Shown here: positions 45,130 to 54,160 of the stretch, piece after piece
Numbering within the stretch: position 1 is the first letter of the stretch
How the letters are laid out: each line of letters opens with the position of its first letter
From: an uncultured Alphaproteobacteria bacterium
Lineage (GTDB): Bacteria; Pseudomonadota; Alphaproteobacteria; Rs-D84
NCBI GenBank assembly: GCA_944392565.1
Contig: CALXWX010000002.1
Coordinates: 53,853-117,852 of the forward strand
DNA: 64,000 bases
Reading direction: 5' to 3'
The notes under the pieces: model-generated
Seen by the model: only the letters and a program-made list of their open reading frames with translations
Databases searched by the model: none
What the model was told of the DNA's origin: nothing
Made by a program: the position numbers and the translations under genes

Positions 45130-46260
45130 TTACATTTCCGTCAACGGCCAACGCGGGCGTGGCGCGATTGGCGATTTTACAACACGACCAATTTGATAAT
45201 TTTCCAGTCCCGCCCATGCAATCATTGCACCATTATCAGTACACAAATTCATCGGCGGTGCCGCGAATACCATGTTATGCTGCGTTGCTAATTTTTCCAA
45301 TGATGCCCGAACAGCACTGTTTTTTGCAACGCCCCCTGCAACAACCAGCGTTTTTGGTGCCGCCATTATAACGCGCGAATCTTGCATCGCATGCGTCAAT
45401 CTGTTTATCATACAATCAACAACCGCCGCCTGGAAAGACGCACAAAAATCATTTATGAAATCATCAGAATAGGGCGGATTAACCTTGTTTAAAAATGTGC
45501 GCGCTGCTGTTTTTATCCCACTGAATGAAAAGTCACACCCTGGTTTATCACACAGCGGTCGCGGAAATTTAAACGCCTGTGAATTTCCCATCGCGCCACG
45601 CCGGTCAACGACCGGACCACCCGGATACCCCAAATTTAACATTTTTGCGACTTTATCAAATGCCTCGCCGGCACTGTCATCCAATGTTTGACCAATCATA
45701 TCGTATTTGCCAACACCGCGCACCAATAATATTTGACAATGCCCCCCCGATGCCAGCAATAATAAATACGGAAAATCAACAGATGTCGTCCCATCTGCGC
45801 CACTTGCCGATGCGGCATGTAATCGTGGAACCAATGCATGCCCTTCCAGATGATTAACCGCGACCAATGGTTTACCTGTTGATTGCGCAATACCAACTGC
45901 TGCCATCCAACCAACCAATACACCACCAATTAAACCCGGACCAGCGGTTGCCGCAACAATATCAATATCATTTATTGTCTTGCCAGCGGCATCCAATGTA
46001 CGCCGAATAACATCGTCAATTGCCAAGATGTGCGCACGCGCCGCCAGTTCTGGTACAACGCCGCCATATTCTTGATGTTCCGGAATTTGTGAATATATAA
46101 TGTGTGATAAAATATTACGATTTGAATCAACAATTGCTGCGGATGTTTCATCACACGATGATTCAATTCCTAAACACAGCAATGCCCGACCATCGCTATT
46201 ACCCGGCATAACAGAATCCAGTTTGCCCATATCCATATGAATTATTTTTTCTTCACTCAT
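45130..46260 (-). CDS. tsaD: tRNA N6-adenosine threonylcarbamoyltransferase TsaD
   Basis: 376 residues. Metal-binding HLEGH, nucleotide-binding GIESSCDETSAAIV and ASGGHCQILL with SGGVAKNSA-like VAGGVAKNS. It transfers threonylcarbamoyl to A37 of tRNAs reading ANN codons with TsaB (6588-7130). An N-terminal extension of about 27 residues precedes GIESSCD; a later start is possible but the first ATG overlaps the upstream gene's end by 4 nt (ATGA). Confidence 0.95.
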   Translation of the reverse strand: MSEEKIIHMDMGKLDSVMPGNSDGRALLCLGIESSCDETSAAIVDSNRNILSHIIYSQIPEHQEYGGVVPELAARAHILAIDDVIRRTLDAAGKTINDIDIVAATAGPGLIGGVLVGWMAAVGIAQSTGKPLVAVNHLEGHALVPRLHAASASGADGTTSVDFPYLLLLASGGHCQILLVRGVGKYDMIGQTLDDSAGEAFDKVAKMLNLGYPGGPVVDRRGAMGNSQAFKFPRPLCDKPGCDFSFSGIKTAARTFLNKVNPPYSDDFINDFCASFQAAVVDCMINRLTHAMQDSRVIMAAPKTLVVAGGVAKNSAVRASLEKLATQHNMVFAAPPMNLCTDNGAMIAWAGLENYQIGRVVKSPIAPRPRWPLTEM

Positions 46261-46955
46261 TTTATTCGTACCAACATTATCCCAATATTGTTTGCATCTT
46301 TTGCGCGCTGTTCGACATATTTATAAAAATCGACATCCATTACATATCCATGTTTTGATGATGCATGTCGCAACATTCCATTTGGTAATAAAAATCCCAT
46401 ATGACGCACGGCTAAATCAGTACCTATTTTATCACTTTTTTCGGATTTTCCACTAATAAATAACACAATCAGCGGTTCTGTTGGATATATCTGCGGCAAT
46501 TTTTCATATGGTATATAATTTAAAACAATTGTTTCCTGTGGAATATCGGAATCAATTCCATAGACAGTTTTCAACCAGTTTTGCTTGTCAATAATCACCG
46601 CGCGCTGGGATACCGGCGCATATTGCGCACTGACATTTTCAACAATATCTGAATTATTTACCAACCAGTCTGATTCAATAAAATGATTACGATTTAAAAA
46701 ATCTATTTGCCCATTTTTATATCTGATTTTTGTCAGCACACCAACATCGCCATGTGCCATTGCAGTTTCAACAAATGTCGTGCAATCAAATGCATCCGTA
46801 CGAAATATTGGATCAGAATCTGGCGGCAAACCTTCACCCAATGGATTAGATAAATATTTTGCACCTAAATATTCTTGCCCGATATACTTATAATCCGACT
46901 GTACACATCCCGCCAAAATTAATATAAAAGATATCAGCCGTATCATATATTCCAA
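46257..46955 (-). CDS. DUF1460 lipoprotein, NlpC/P60-like amidase
   Basis: 232 residues with a lipobox (ILAGC, Cys17). The body has FDCTTFVETAMA with the catalytic Cys and HMGFLLPNG ... LRHASSKHG with the His, the DUF1460 pattern. These enzymes hydrolyse peptidoglycan stems in the periplasm. Overlaps tsaD by ATGA. Part of the unit starting with the DUF2155 gene at 47645. Confidence 0.8.
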   Translation of the reverse strand: MEYMIRLISFILILAGCVQSDYKYIGQEYLGAKYLSNPLGEGLPPDSDPIFRTDAFDCTTFVETAMAHGDVGVLTKIRYKNGQIDFLNRNHFIESDWLVNNSDIVENVSAQYAPVSQRAVIIDKQNWLKTVYGIDSDIPQETIVLNYIPYEKLPQIYPTEPLIVLFISGKSEKSDKIGTDLAVRHMGFLLPNGMLRHASSKHGYVMDVDFYKYVEQRAKDANNIGIMLVRIK

Positions 46956-46965
46956 AATTTATTGT

Positions 46966-47271
46966 TTAATTATTAGAACTCATTACAATGCCCATATTAC
47001 ACAACACAACCGCATCACGCACCGCCATATCCCCAGAATCGGGCAGGGTGGCAATTTTATCAACGCATTTTACCAATAATTCCAGATTATCATCAGATGC
47101 AGATAATATCTGTGCCGCCGCCATGCGCCGATTTAAATCCGCCGCACGCCATTTGCGCAAACTGGCATTTTCTAAATTACTGGTTCGCATTGCGAAAAAG
47201 AACACAATGATTACAAACACCAATACTGCAATACCGATAATTAATTTTAAATATTTTTTTATAAATTTCAT
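46966..47271 (-). CDS. small single-TM protein
   Basis: 101 residues: a transmembrane helix at about 9-28 (LIIGIAVLVFVIIVFFFAM) and a soluble C-terminal part with a helical repeat-like stretch (AAAQILSASDDNLELLVKCVDKIATLPD). Ten nt before the DUF1460 gene, 14 nt after the DUF2155 gene. No family recognised. Confidence 0.55.
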   Translation of the reverse strand: MKFIKKYLKLIIGIAVLVFVIIVFFFAMRTSNLENASLRKWRAADLNRRMAAAQILSASDDNLELLVKCVDKIATLPDSGDMAVRDAVVLCNMGIVMSSNN

Positions 47272-47285
47272 GATTACACCGAATT

Positions 47286-47645
47286 TTATTCACACTTTAC
47301 CAACCAAACATCATAATCCGCATTTTGCAACGGATTTTCACCTGGTTCATTTGCATTCATCCAATTACTGAAAATCTTTCCTTCATCCGATTTAGAAATT
47401 TCAATAAATGCGAAATAGTTTTCTGCATCAAATGGGTCAGATTGCTTGCACGAACGAACCAACATGTGTAATTTTTCGAACTGTATATCACGCCCAACGG
47501 GCATGGTTATTGTCTGCACCTTGCCGGCGGCTTTGTTCATGATGCGAACGATTGCATTTTCGCGTTCGACATATGCAGATGCGTTATCAGACAACCCGGC
47601 AATCAAACAAATTGATAATAAAAATAAAACACAAATTTTTTTCAT
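47286..47645 (-). CDS. DUF2155 secreted protein
   Basis: 119 residues from ATG 47645. Signal peptide MKKICVLFLLSICLIAGLS (cleaved near DNASA), then the DUF2155 pattern: NKAAGKVQTITMPVG, LVRSC and a C-terminal FSNWMNANEP ... YDVWLVKC. Two Cys likely form a disulfide. The family is alphaproteobacterial and periplasmic; role unknown. First gene after the rplS terminator. Confidence 0.75.
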   Translation of the reverse strand: MKKICVLFLLSICLIAGLSDNASAYVERENAIVRIMNKAAGKVQTITMPVGRDIQFEKLHMLVRSCKQSDPFDAENYFAFIEISKSDEGKIFSNWMNANEPGENPLQNADYDVWLVKCE

Positions 47646-47703
47646 AAATAAAATGATACAGTTATGCATTAATATTGTCAAACTATTATACGCAAATTAA
47701 AAA

Positions 47704-47742
47704 AGACGGCTGAACTTTCCGCCAGCCATCTTTTTTATCAAT
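47704..47742 (-). terminator. terminator of the rpsP-rplS operon
   Basis: AGATGGCT/AGCCGTCT stem around a GC-rich loop, followed on the minus strand by TTTTTT. Confidence 0.75.
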
Positions 47743-47752
47743 AAATCGAACA

Positions 47753-48157
47753 TTATTCTTTGTTTGCGCTTTTTGCCGCTTTTTCTGCGGACGTGGCAGA
47801 CAAATCTTCGACAATACGCGCTTTCTTGCCTGACAACCCACGCAAAAAGAACAATTTTGCACGGCGAACGCGACCAGTACGAACCTTTTCAATTTTTTCA
47901 ATTGCCGGGCTGTACAGTGGGAATTTGCGTTCCACACCAACGCCATATGATTCACGGCGAACTGTAAACGATGCATTGTTGCCATTGCCGCCATCACGCG
48001 CGATAACAATACCTTCGAATACTTGGATACGGAATTTATCACCATCCTTGATTTTTACATGCACTTTTACTGTATCACCCGCCTTGAACGCTGGGATAAC
48101 CTTATCGCCTTTTAATTTTTCGACTTGTGCTTGTTCTATTTTTTTTATAATGCTCAT
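47753..48157 (-). CDS. rplS: 50S ribosomal protein L19
   Basis: 134 residues from ATG 48157, which has AAAGGAAAAG before it (the long frame upstream overlaps trmD). [24 protein letters not shown] and [22 protein letters not shown] are L19 signatures. A C-terminal Ala/Lys/Glu tail extends beyond the usual end. Confidence 0.95.
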   Translation of the reverse strand: MSIIKKIEQAQVEKLKGDKVIPAFKAGDTVKVHVKIKDGDKFRIQVFEGIVIARDGGNGNNASFTVRRESYGVGVERKFPLYSPAIEKIEKVRTGRVRRAKLFFLRGLSGKKARIVEDLSATSAEKAAKSANKE

Positions 48158-48159
48158 TT

Positions 48160-48840
48160 TTACTTTTCCTTTATTAAATCCGGACGACGCAATTTTGTTA
48201 TTTCGTCCGATTGTTGTTTCCGCCACCGTTCTATATTGCCGTGGTGACCGGACAGCAGGACTTCTGGGACATTTCGTCCACGCCATGCCGACGGGCGGGT
48301 ATATAACGGCCATTCCAGCCCCCCGATTTCAAAACTTTCATTATTTGTGGCGTCCACGCCGCCACCGACCACATTATCCATCACGCGAACCAGACTGTCA
48401 ATAAAAACTTGGGCGGCAATTTCACCCCCTGACAGTATATAATCACCGATGGACAACTCCATTATATCATATTCATCAATGGCGCGCTGATCAATTCCTT
48501 CGTACCGACCACACAGCAGTGTATAGTTTGCGTCTGCATCTGCGGCGAATTCGCGTACCATTTTTTGATTCAAACGCGCACCGCGTGGCGAAAAATATAT
48601 AATTTTACCGCGCGTTTTTATTGAATCAATCGCATCCCCCAGAACATCCGCGCGCATTACTTGTCCTGCGCCACCACCAAACTGTTCATCATCAACACTG
48701 CCATAATTATCATGGGCAAAATCGCGAATATTTATTACATCATACGACCATATGCCATTGGACAACGCGCGTCCAACAACCCCGCCACCCAATGTGCCTG
48801 GAAACATTTCTGGAAAAATGGTCAATATATTAAAATGCAT
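48160..48840 (-). CDS. trmD: tRNA (guanine37-N1)-methyltransferase
   Basis: 226-residue SPOUT methyltransferase making m1G37. [34 protein letters not shown] and [11 protein letters not shown] form the knot that binds SAM. One nt separates it from rimM, two from rplS. Confidence 0.96.
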   Translation of the reverse strand: MHFNILTIFPEMFPGTLGGGVVGRALSNGIWSYDVINIRDFAHDNYGSVDDEQFGGGAGQVMRADVLGDAIDSIKTRGKIIYFSPRGARLNQKMVREFAADADANYTLLCGRYEGIDQRAIDEYDIMELSIGDYILSGGEIAAQVFIDSLVRVMDNVVGGGVDATNNESFEIGGLEWPLYTRPSAWRGRNVPEVLLSGHHGNIERWRKQQSDEITKLRRPDLIKEK

Positions 48841-49305
48841 TTACCGCACCGTGATTATTTTTTTTATCAAATCCACATCCGCACCACGAAATGACACCAT
48901 TTCGCCATTATCCAATTCTAATATGTCGCCACCGCCATAGTTTTGAATATTATCAACAATACCAATGTCCACACCATCGCGCACGACATGCATTCCAACC
49001 AGATCTGCATAATAATATTCACCATCGACCGGCATCGGCAAATCATCACGATTGATAAACAATTCTGTGCCACGCAATAATTCCGCGTCATTACGATTAT
49101 CTATACCATCAATCCGCGCCACAATGACACTGGATGCCGGGATTGCACGCACAAAATGAAACGCCCCAGCCCCAAAACGCGAACAAAACACAGACAAATC
49201 ACGCAAGTCCGTCGGCACGGCGGTATATGTTTGCACACGAACTTCGCCCCTGATTCCCTGGGGCGCGACAATTTTTCCAACCAAGATTTGCTGTTTATCT
49301 GACAT
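48841..49305 (-). CDS. rimM: ribosome maturation factor RimM
   Basis: 154 residues: N-terminal RimM domain (VGKIVAPQGIRGEVRVQTYT) and PRC-barrel C-terminal half (EYYYADLVGMHVV, NYGGGDILELDNG). Helps 30S head assembly by acting at S19. Overlaps the preceding small gene by 11 nt. Confidence 0.95.
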   Translation of the reverse strand: MSDKQQILVGKIVAPQGIRGEVRVQTYTAVPTDLRDLSVFCSRFGAGAFHFVRAIPASSVIVARIDGIDNRNDAELLRGTELFINRDDLPMPVDGEYYYADLVGMHVVRDGVDIGIVDNIQNYGGGDILELDNGEMVSFRGADVDLIKKIITVR

Positions 49306-49543
49306 TATAATTTTTATATTTTTTTATATGTTTTATCAAATGTTGAATATATCGCGGACAAATTTCCGGATTGCAATTACACTCTGATTTTGGTCCAATA
49401 TAAACATATGATTCTTTTTTGTCTTTGAATGCAATTGTTAATTGCCGATAAAATTCATCCAACCTATATACAACATCACATTTCAACGGAACAATCTGGG
49501 CATATGGACACCATTTTTTCTTTGTTTTATTTACCACATTCAT
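49295..49543 (-). CDS. small Cys-rich protein, copy 2
   Basis: 82 residues from ATG 49543 (AAAGG ten bases upstream); a GTG at 49552 is a longer alternative. Cys are at KKWCPYAQ, LKCDVVY, SECNCNPEICPRY. It is 17 nt into the end of the first copy and overlaps rimM. Same size and CPY ... C ... CP layout as the neighbour. Likely metal-binding; unknown function. Confidence 0.6.
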   Translation of the reverse strand: MNVVNKTKKKWCPYAQIVPLKCDVVYRLDEFYRQLTIAFKDKKESYVYIGPKSECNCNPEICPRYIQHLIKHIKKYKNYNVR

Positions 49544-49787
49544 TTCTGACACGCCTTTGGGTTAAAACTGCCCTAAATCGAACACAGGTATTAAATTGAT
49601 TTAATGGACATTTATCAAACATTGATTCAGATGTAAAAAATGTTGCATTAATTCGATTTTTCGCCATATGTGTAATATGTCGCTGCCAATTTTCTAGATA
49701 CTTTTGTTTTTCCATACAAAAGCTGTGGTCATATGGACACACATTTTCACGATTTGGAATTACATCATTATCAAAATGCACACTCAT
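49527..49787 (-). CDS. small Cys-rich protein, copy 1
   Basis: 86 residues from ATG 49787 with AAGGATT before it (a longer frame from a TTG overlaps rpsP). Cys motifs are NVCPYDHSFCMEKQ and KCPLNQFNTC. The charged middle helix and the two Cys pairs match its neighbour at 49295. Lying between rpsP and rimM, it is translated with ribosome-assembly genes; a zinc site is possible. Confidence 0.6.
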   Translation of the reverse strand: MSVHFDNDVIPNRENVCPYDHSFCMEKQKYLENWQRHITHMAKNRINATFFTSESMFDKCPLNQFNTCVRFRAVLTQRRVRNECGK

Positions 49788-49842
49788 TAATAATCCTTGT
49801 ATTGCATCCCGACATATTTTGCCGGGACACAATAATGCAAAA

Positions 49843-50286
49843 TTATTCTGCAACCGCTTCGGTTGATGCTGGTGCCTCTGCTGCTGGCGCTTCTGCTGCT
49901 GCCTTGGCTGCGGCTTCTGCGGCGGCTTTTTCTTCGGCTATTTTCGCCAGTTTTTCTTGTTTGTCTTTGATTTTCATCTGTGTTTTTTCAGATTGCAGAT
50001 TTTTCTTTGTTTGATTTGGAACCTTGCGCGCGGCAACCAATCCCGCATTTGCCAAGAAACGATAAACACGATCTGATGGCTTTGCCCCTTTGCCCAACCA
50101 AGCCTTGATTTCATCAGCTTTTAACACAACGCGTTTTTCATTATCGCGTGCCAACATTGGGTCATATTTTCCAACAACCTCTAATATATTTCCAGAATTA
50201 CGCGCATTGCGTGAATCTGTAACAACAATATGATAATACGGACGCTTTTTCGCACCAAAACGCGCCAATCTGATAACAGTTGCCAT
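49843..50286 (-). CDS. rpsP: 30S ribosomal protein S16 with Ala/Glu-rich extension
   Basis: 147 residues. [22 protein letters not shown] and [14 protein letters not shown] identify S16. Residues after about 95 are a Lys then Ala/Glu-rich tail, much longer than the 80-90 residues of many bacteria. First gene of the ribosomal unit, with AAGGAG before the ATG. Confidence 0.95.
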   Translation of the reverse strand: MATVIRLARFGAKKRPYYHIVVTDSRNARNSGNILEVVGKYDPMLARDNEKRVVLKADEIKAWLGKGAKPSDRVYRFLANAGLVAARKVPNQTKKNLQSEKTQMKIKDKQEKLAKIAEEKAAAEAAAKAAAEAPAAEAPASTEAVAE

Positions 50287-50289
50287 AAT

Positions 50290-50440
50290 TTTGCTCCTTA
50301 ATATTTTTTTAACTGTTCATCCACAAAGAAAACCCACACCAAGGATAAAAACTTATCGGATGGTGTACCAATGCGCCCCGCATCTGGTTAATCTGTAATG
50401 GCAATCTTTGGGATTTGCAGGTCCAGTATGTACTAAAAAC
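50290..50440 (-). promoter_or_regulatory. structured 5' leader of rpsP
   Basis: The 240-nt gap before rpsP has no gene. Two clean hairpins are present: ACCA(G)ATGCG GGG CGCAT(T)GGT (50367-50388) and ACACCA ... TGGTGT enclosing GATAA/TTATC (50336-50366); the latter is followed by GGGTTTTCTTT. They could form an attenuator or an autoregulatory site for a ribosomal protein. Confidence 0.45.
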
Positions 50441-50526
50441 ATAAAAAAGTCAAATATTTTATAATTTATTTTTATATATTTATTGTTATAATAAGACCGC
50501 AAACACAAAACAAAAAAGGAGAAAAC

Positions 50527-50946
50527 ATGAAAAAACTGTCAATATTTGCATTGGTTGCCGCCGCACTGACCGCATGCAGCAACGAACCCGAAACACCGAC
50601 ACCCGCGGATTTTGCAACAATCGAATCAGAAATCCAGACCAGTGCGCAACAAGGCGTCGGCACAACCATTATCGCAATTGGTCAAAATGGCGATTATGTT
50701 ATTCCAATCGTTGCAACAGATACAGTCAAAGAAATTGCGGCAAAGAAAAAAACAGTTGCATTTATGTCAATTCAGAACCCAGAACAATATATTGCTGATG
50801 GTCAATGCATGCTGAACATCATTCCACAAAACACAATGGCACAAATGGGAACACCCGAAAACAAATGTAATTTCCGCCTGTTCTGTGGAACAGCCGAAGA
50901 TATCACAAACAATCAATTTTATGCAGTTGAATTGTGTTCTGAATAA
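50527..50946 (+). CDS. putative lipoprotein
   Basis: 139 residues. Signal peptide with lipobox LTAC (Cys18), Pro/Thr/Glu-rich linker, then a globular part with three Cys (GQCMLNIIP, NKCNFRLFC). AAAAGGAGAAAAC precedes the ATG and a TATAAT-like -10 lies upstream. Outer-membrane lipoprotein of unknown function. Confidence 0.7.
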   Translation: MKKLSIFALVAAALTACSNEPETPTPADFATIESEIQTSAQQGVGTTIIAIGQNGDYVIPIVATDTVKEIAAKKKTVAFMSIQNPEQYIADGQCMLNIIPQNTMAQMGTPENKCNFRLFCGTAEDITNNQFYAVELCSE

Positions 50947-50970
50947 TTATAAAAATATATGCAATAAAAA

Positions 50971-50996
50971 ATCCCCAAATTTGGGGATTTTTTATT
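50971..50996. terminator. bidirectional terminator
   Basis: ATCCCC AAATTT GGGGAT with A and T runs on either side, between the lipoprotein gene and gdhA. Confidence 0.8.
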
Positions 50997-51009
50997 TATA
51001 CGGCATTCA

Positions 51010-52263
51010 TTAATACCACCCACGCAACTTCATTGCCGCCGCAACGCGTTTAATAGAATGCATATATGCTGCTTCACGCATAGAAACATTATATTCTTCT
51101 TTGATTTTATAAATCGCGTCGAACGCCTTTTTCATTGCGTCTTTTTCTTTCTGTTCAACTTCTTCTTCACCCCAATAATAGCCATAACGATTTTGAACCC
51201 ATTCAAAGTACGAAACCGTCACACCACCGGCATTTGCCAGAATGTCCGGCACAACCGTTACACCATTCTTCAACAGAATCTCTTCGCCATCCAATGTTGT
51301 TGGACCGTTTGCGCCTTCGACAACCAGTTTTGTTTTGATTAATGGCGCTGTATCTTTATTGATGGTGTTTTCCATTGCGCATGGCGATAATACATCAACA
51401 TCCAATCCCCAGAATTGTTCTGCTGTTATTTCAGACGCACCTGGGAATCCCTTTATACTGCCCTTGTTTTCTGCTTTGAACTTCATCAATGCATCAATGT
51501 CCAGACCGTTTTCATTAAACAATGTTGTATTCCATTCCGCAATTGCAATAACTTTTGCCCCCATATCGCTGCTGCATTTTGCGGTAAAGCTGCCGACATT
51601 GCCAAAGCCCTGTATTGCGATACGCGCGCCGCGCATTTCTTTGCCTTGCTTTTTTAATGCCTCGGACATAATCATTGAAATCCCCAGCCCGGTCGCCGCA
51701 TTGCGTCCTAACGACCCCGCCAGTTCGACCGGTTTTCCGGTAAATGTACCAAACGAAGATTCCCCAGACAGCTTGATATATTCATCAATCATCCATGCCA
51801 TAATCTGACCATTTGTATTAACATCTGGCGCGGGAACATCTTTCTTTTCACCCAATATTGGATAAATCGCATCCACATATCCGCGACATAACCGTTCCAA
51901 TTCACCCGTCGACAATTCTTTTGGATTAACGATGATGCCACCTTTGCCACCACCATACGGAATACCCGTCACCGAACATTTGAACGTCATCCAAATTGAC
52001 AGCGCCGCCACTTCATCACGGGTTACATTTTGATGAAAGCGCACGCCACCCTTGGACGGTCCCACAGCAGTATTATGCTGGGCGCGAAAACCGGTAAATA
52101 CACGAATTGATCCATCATCCATTTTCACCGGGATTGATACTTCTATCATACGCTGTGGATTTTTTAAAATTTCATAAACTTCCGCCGGCATGCCTAATTT
52201 TTCACATGCAACTTTTACGCGTTGCTGGGCGCCAATTAACGGATTTAAATTTTCATTTGCCAT
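51010..52263 (-). CDS. gdhA: glutamate dehydrogenase
   Basis: 417 residues of the Glu/Leu/Phe/Val dehydrogenase family: GPSKGGVRFHQNV with the catalytic-site Lys, PYGGGKGGI, DVPAPDVNTN and Rossmann motif IQGFGNVGSFTA. The length and GRAGATGRG-like GSLGRNAATGLG fit the hexameric NAD-type enzymes. AAGGGAG precedes the ATG. Links 2-oxoglutarate and ammonia with glutamate. The 134-nt gap upstream holds a small AAAAAGC/GCTTTTT stem-loop and the tRNA-Gly promoter. Confidence 0.95.
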   Translation of the reverse strand: MANENLNPLIGAQQRVKVACEKLGMPAEVYEILKNPQRMIEVSIPVKMDDGSIRVFTGFRAQHNTAVGPSKGGVRFHQNVTRDEVAALSIWMTFKCSVTGIPYGGGKGGIIVNPKELSTGELERLCRGYVDAIYPILGEKKDVPAPDVNTNGQIMAWMIDEYIKLSGESSFGTFTGKPVELAGSLGRNAATGLGISMIMSEALKKQGKEMRGARIAIQGFGNVGSFTAKCSSDMGAKVIAIAEWNTTLFNENGLDIDALMKFKAENKGSIKGFPGASEITAEQFWGLDVDVLSPCAMENTINKDTAPLIKTKLVVEGANGPTTLDGEEILLKNGVTVVPDILANAGGVTVSYFEWVQNRYGYYWGEEEVEQKEKDAMKKAFDAIYKIKEEYNVSMREAAYMHSIKRVAAAMKLRGWY

Positions 52264-52397
52264 AATTAAAACTCCCTTAGTTATTTTAAGGCAAAATGAA
52301 TCCTAGGACCGAAAATCATAAAAAGCAACATGAAAAAGCACAATGCTTTTTATACTGGACATTTAAACATATTAGGTATAAAATTCACCCAACAATC

Positions 52398-52471
52398 GCG
52401 GGCGTGGTATAATGGCAGCACGTCAGCTTCCCAAGCTGAAGACGAGGGTTCGATTCCCTTCGCCCGCACCA
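52398..52471 (+). tRNA. tRNA-Gly (CCC anticodon)
   Basis: 74-nt cloverleaf: acceptor GCGGGCG/CGCCCGC, anticodon loop TTCCCAA, T loop TTCGATT, discriminator A, encoded CCA. A terminator (ACCGA/TCGGT + T run, 52481-52507) follows. No tail copy. Confidence 0.93.
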
Positions 52472-52480
52472 AAAAAATAA

Positions 52481-52507
52481 ACCGACCCTGTGTCGGTTTT
52501 ATTTTTT
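52481..52507 (+). terminator. tRNA-Gly terminator
   Basis: ACCGA CCCTGTG TCGGT then TTTTATTTTTT; it includes the stop codon of the convergent gene at 52499. Confidence 0.7.
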
Positions 52508-52996
52508 AAATTTTGGAAACAACAATGGAGTACTGTTTTTATATCTAATATATTCGTCTTTGAAATCGTTATACAATCTGGGTTCTTCAAATTTTTTTAC
52601 ATGCCACACCATGTACGAAATAAATACAATCGGCACAACCAACGCAGAATATGAATTAAACAACAACGCCAATCCAACATAGAAAACAAATGTACCAAAC
52701 AACATCGGATTTCGTGTATACCGGTATGGTCCACTGACAATCAGTTTCTTGGTGCGTTCGCCCAATGCGATATTAAATCCATCTGTTGGACATCCGCGAC
52801 CAATTCTGACCATATCAACATTTGACCAAATCATAAAAACCATGCCCAATACTGCCAACAACACCCCCAGTACGCAACACACCAATAAATTTATGGGCAT
52901 AACAAAATTAACCGCAACGCCATACATCGCCCCGGGAATAATTATCAAGAACAACAGTATTCCAACAAAATACCCAAATATATTCCTGCCAGACAT
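52499..52996 (-). CDS. isoprenylcysteine methyltransferase-like membrane protein
   Basis: 165 residues from ATG 52996 (GGGGGGA five bases upstream). Four hydrophobic helices. The C-terminal half has the ICMT/PEMT signature SGPYRYTRNPMLFG ... EEPRLYNDFKDEYIRY. Such proteins methylate small lipophilic thiols or lipids using SAM in the membrane; the substrate here is unknown. Confidence 0.8.
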   Translation of the reverse strand: MSGRNIFGYFVGILLFLIIIPGAMYGVAVNFVMPINLLVCCVLGVLLAVLGMVFMIWSNVDMVRIGRGCPTDGFNIALGERTKKLIVSGPYRYTRNPMLFGTFVFYVGLALLFNSYSALVVPIVFISYMVWHVKKFEEPRLYNDFKDEYIRYKNSTPLLFPKFKK

Positions 52997-53026
52997 AAAT
53001 CCCCCCATATATAACAACAAATATTA

Positions 53027-53293
53027 TTATCTGATGCTTTGCTGGTAATCTATCAATTCTGCCTGGATTTTTTCCAATCTTATTTGCGTTGCACGCAAGA
53101 CTTTTTTATTTACGCCACTGCGTTCAATATTTTTACGCATGTTATCCAGCATACGAATAACCGCAATTGCACGAACCAATTTTGCACGACTTTCCAGCGA
53201 CGAAATCATCGCCAATAATCCTGATAAATCCATTTCGTGTTTCGTATCCGTTCGTGTACGATAAATCATTTCATTTTGACGCTTTTCATTCAT
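53027..53293 (-). CDS. hypothetical helical protein
   Basis: 88 residues, almost all helix, rich in Arg/Lys/Glu (LVRAIAVIRMLDNMRKNIER). GAGGTAG precedes the ATG. Lies between the radical SAM gene and the ICMT-like gene on the same strand. No family recognised. Confidence 0.5.
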   Translation of the reverse strand: MNEKRQNEMIYRTRTDTKHEMDLSGLLAMISSLESRAKLVRAIAVIRMLDNMRKNIERSGVNKKVLRATQIRLEKIQAELIDYQQSIR

Positions 53294-53305
53294 TTTGCTA
53301 CCTCA

Positions 53306-54160
53306 TTATTTATTACGATTATACATCATTGATAATAATTTATTCAAAACAACCGATACAGGCTGATTTGCAACCGGCGTACGCCATTTATAATTTAATG
53401 TTGCCATACCAGAATTATCTATCTGGAAACAATTTCCATATTGCGCTGTGGGCATACCATCTATATCTTGTTGTCCCAATTTATTACGCGCCGCACGCCC
53501 AATATTAAACACCGGGGTATTAAAATCGAAAAACACGTTTACACCCACATTTGCGCCATCACGATATCCTGTAAATTTATTATACTTAAAATCAGGAATT
53601 ATTTTCATTTTATTACGCATTGCCAACATTGTTAACAAACGAATAAAATTTTCCTTGGACTGTTGCGTATTCAAACCAATTAAGCAAATTCTGATTGCGC
53701 GTGCGAAATAATTTTCATCTGCGACATTTGAAATAATACGACAAACCTGGTTAATATTATTATGAAATTCATCAAATGATATTTCCAATGTCATCATTTT
53801 ATTCTGATTATACGCCGCACCAGCAAAGTCATTTAATATTACGTTGCGCAATTTTGCATCCGCACCCCATATACCATTTGTTTTAAAATATGGAACAAAA
53901 TCTGCCTGTTGCGCAATACTGATACATGTCGGTACATATGAATAATCGCCACGGGAATAGGGCGCCATTGATTCCCCACCCGTAAATACCAATTGGTTAT
54001 ATTTTGGTACATTTATATCACGAAATTGGCGGACATATTTTTCTACATCATCTATTGGCATAATATTTGCATGAACATTTTTGCTGCTAAATTCGCTGCA
54101 ATGCGCACATTTTAAATTGCACCAATTTGTAATCTTTAAAGAAAACCCAAACTTATCCAT
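53306..54160 (-). CDS. radical SAM protein
   Basis: 284 residues with C14-x3-C18-x2-C21 (TNWCNLKCAHCSE), then LVFTGGES as the SAM-binding GGE motif. One further Cys near the C terminus (GNCFQI); no full SPASM set. It overlaps the LysM gene by 8 nt. The compact size suggests a peptide- or small-molecule-modifying enzyme; substrate unknown. Confidence 0.8.
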   Translation of the reverse strand: MDKFGFSLKITNWCNLKCAHCSEFSSKNVHANIMPIDDVEKYVRQFRDINVPKYNQLVFTGGESMAPYSRGDYSYVPTCISIAQQADFVPYFKTNGIWGADAKLRNVILNDFAGAAYNQNKMMTLEISFDEFHNNINQVCRIISNVADENYFARAIRICLIGLNTQQSKENFIRLLTMLAMRNKMKIIPDFKYNKFTGYRDGANVGVNVFFDFNTPVFNIGRAARNKLGQQDIDGMPTAQYGNCFQIDNSGMATLNYKWRTPVANQPVSVVLNKLLSMMYNRNK

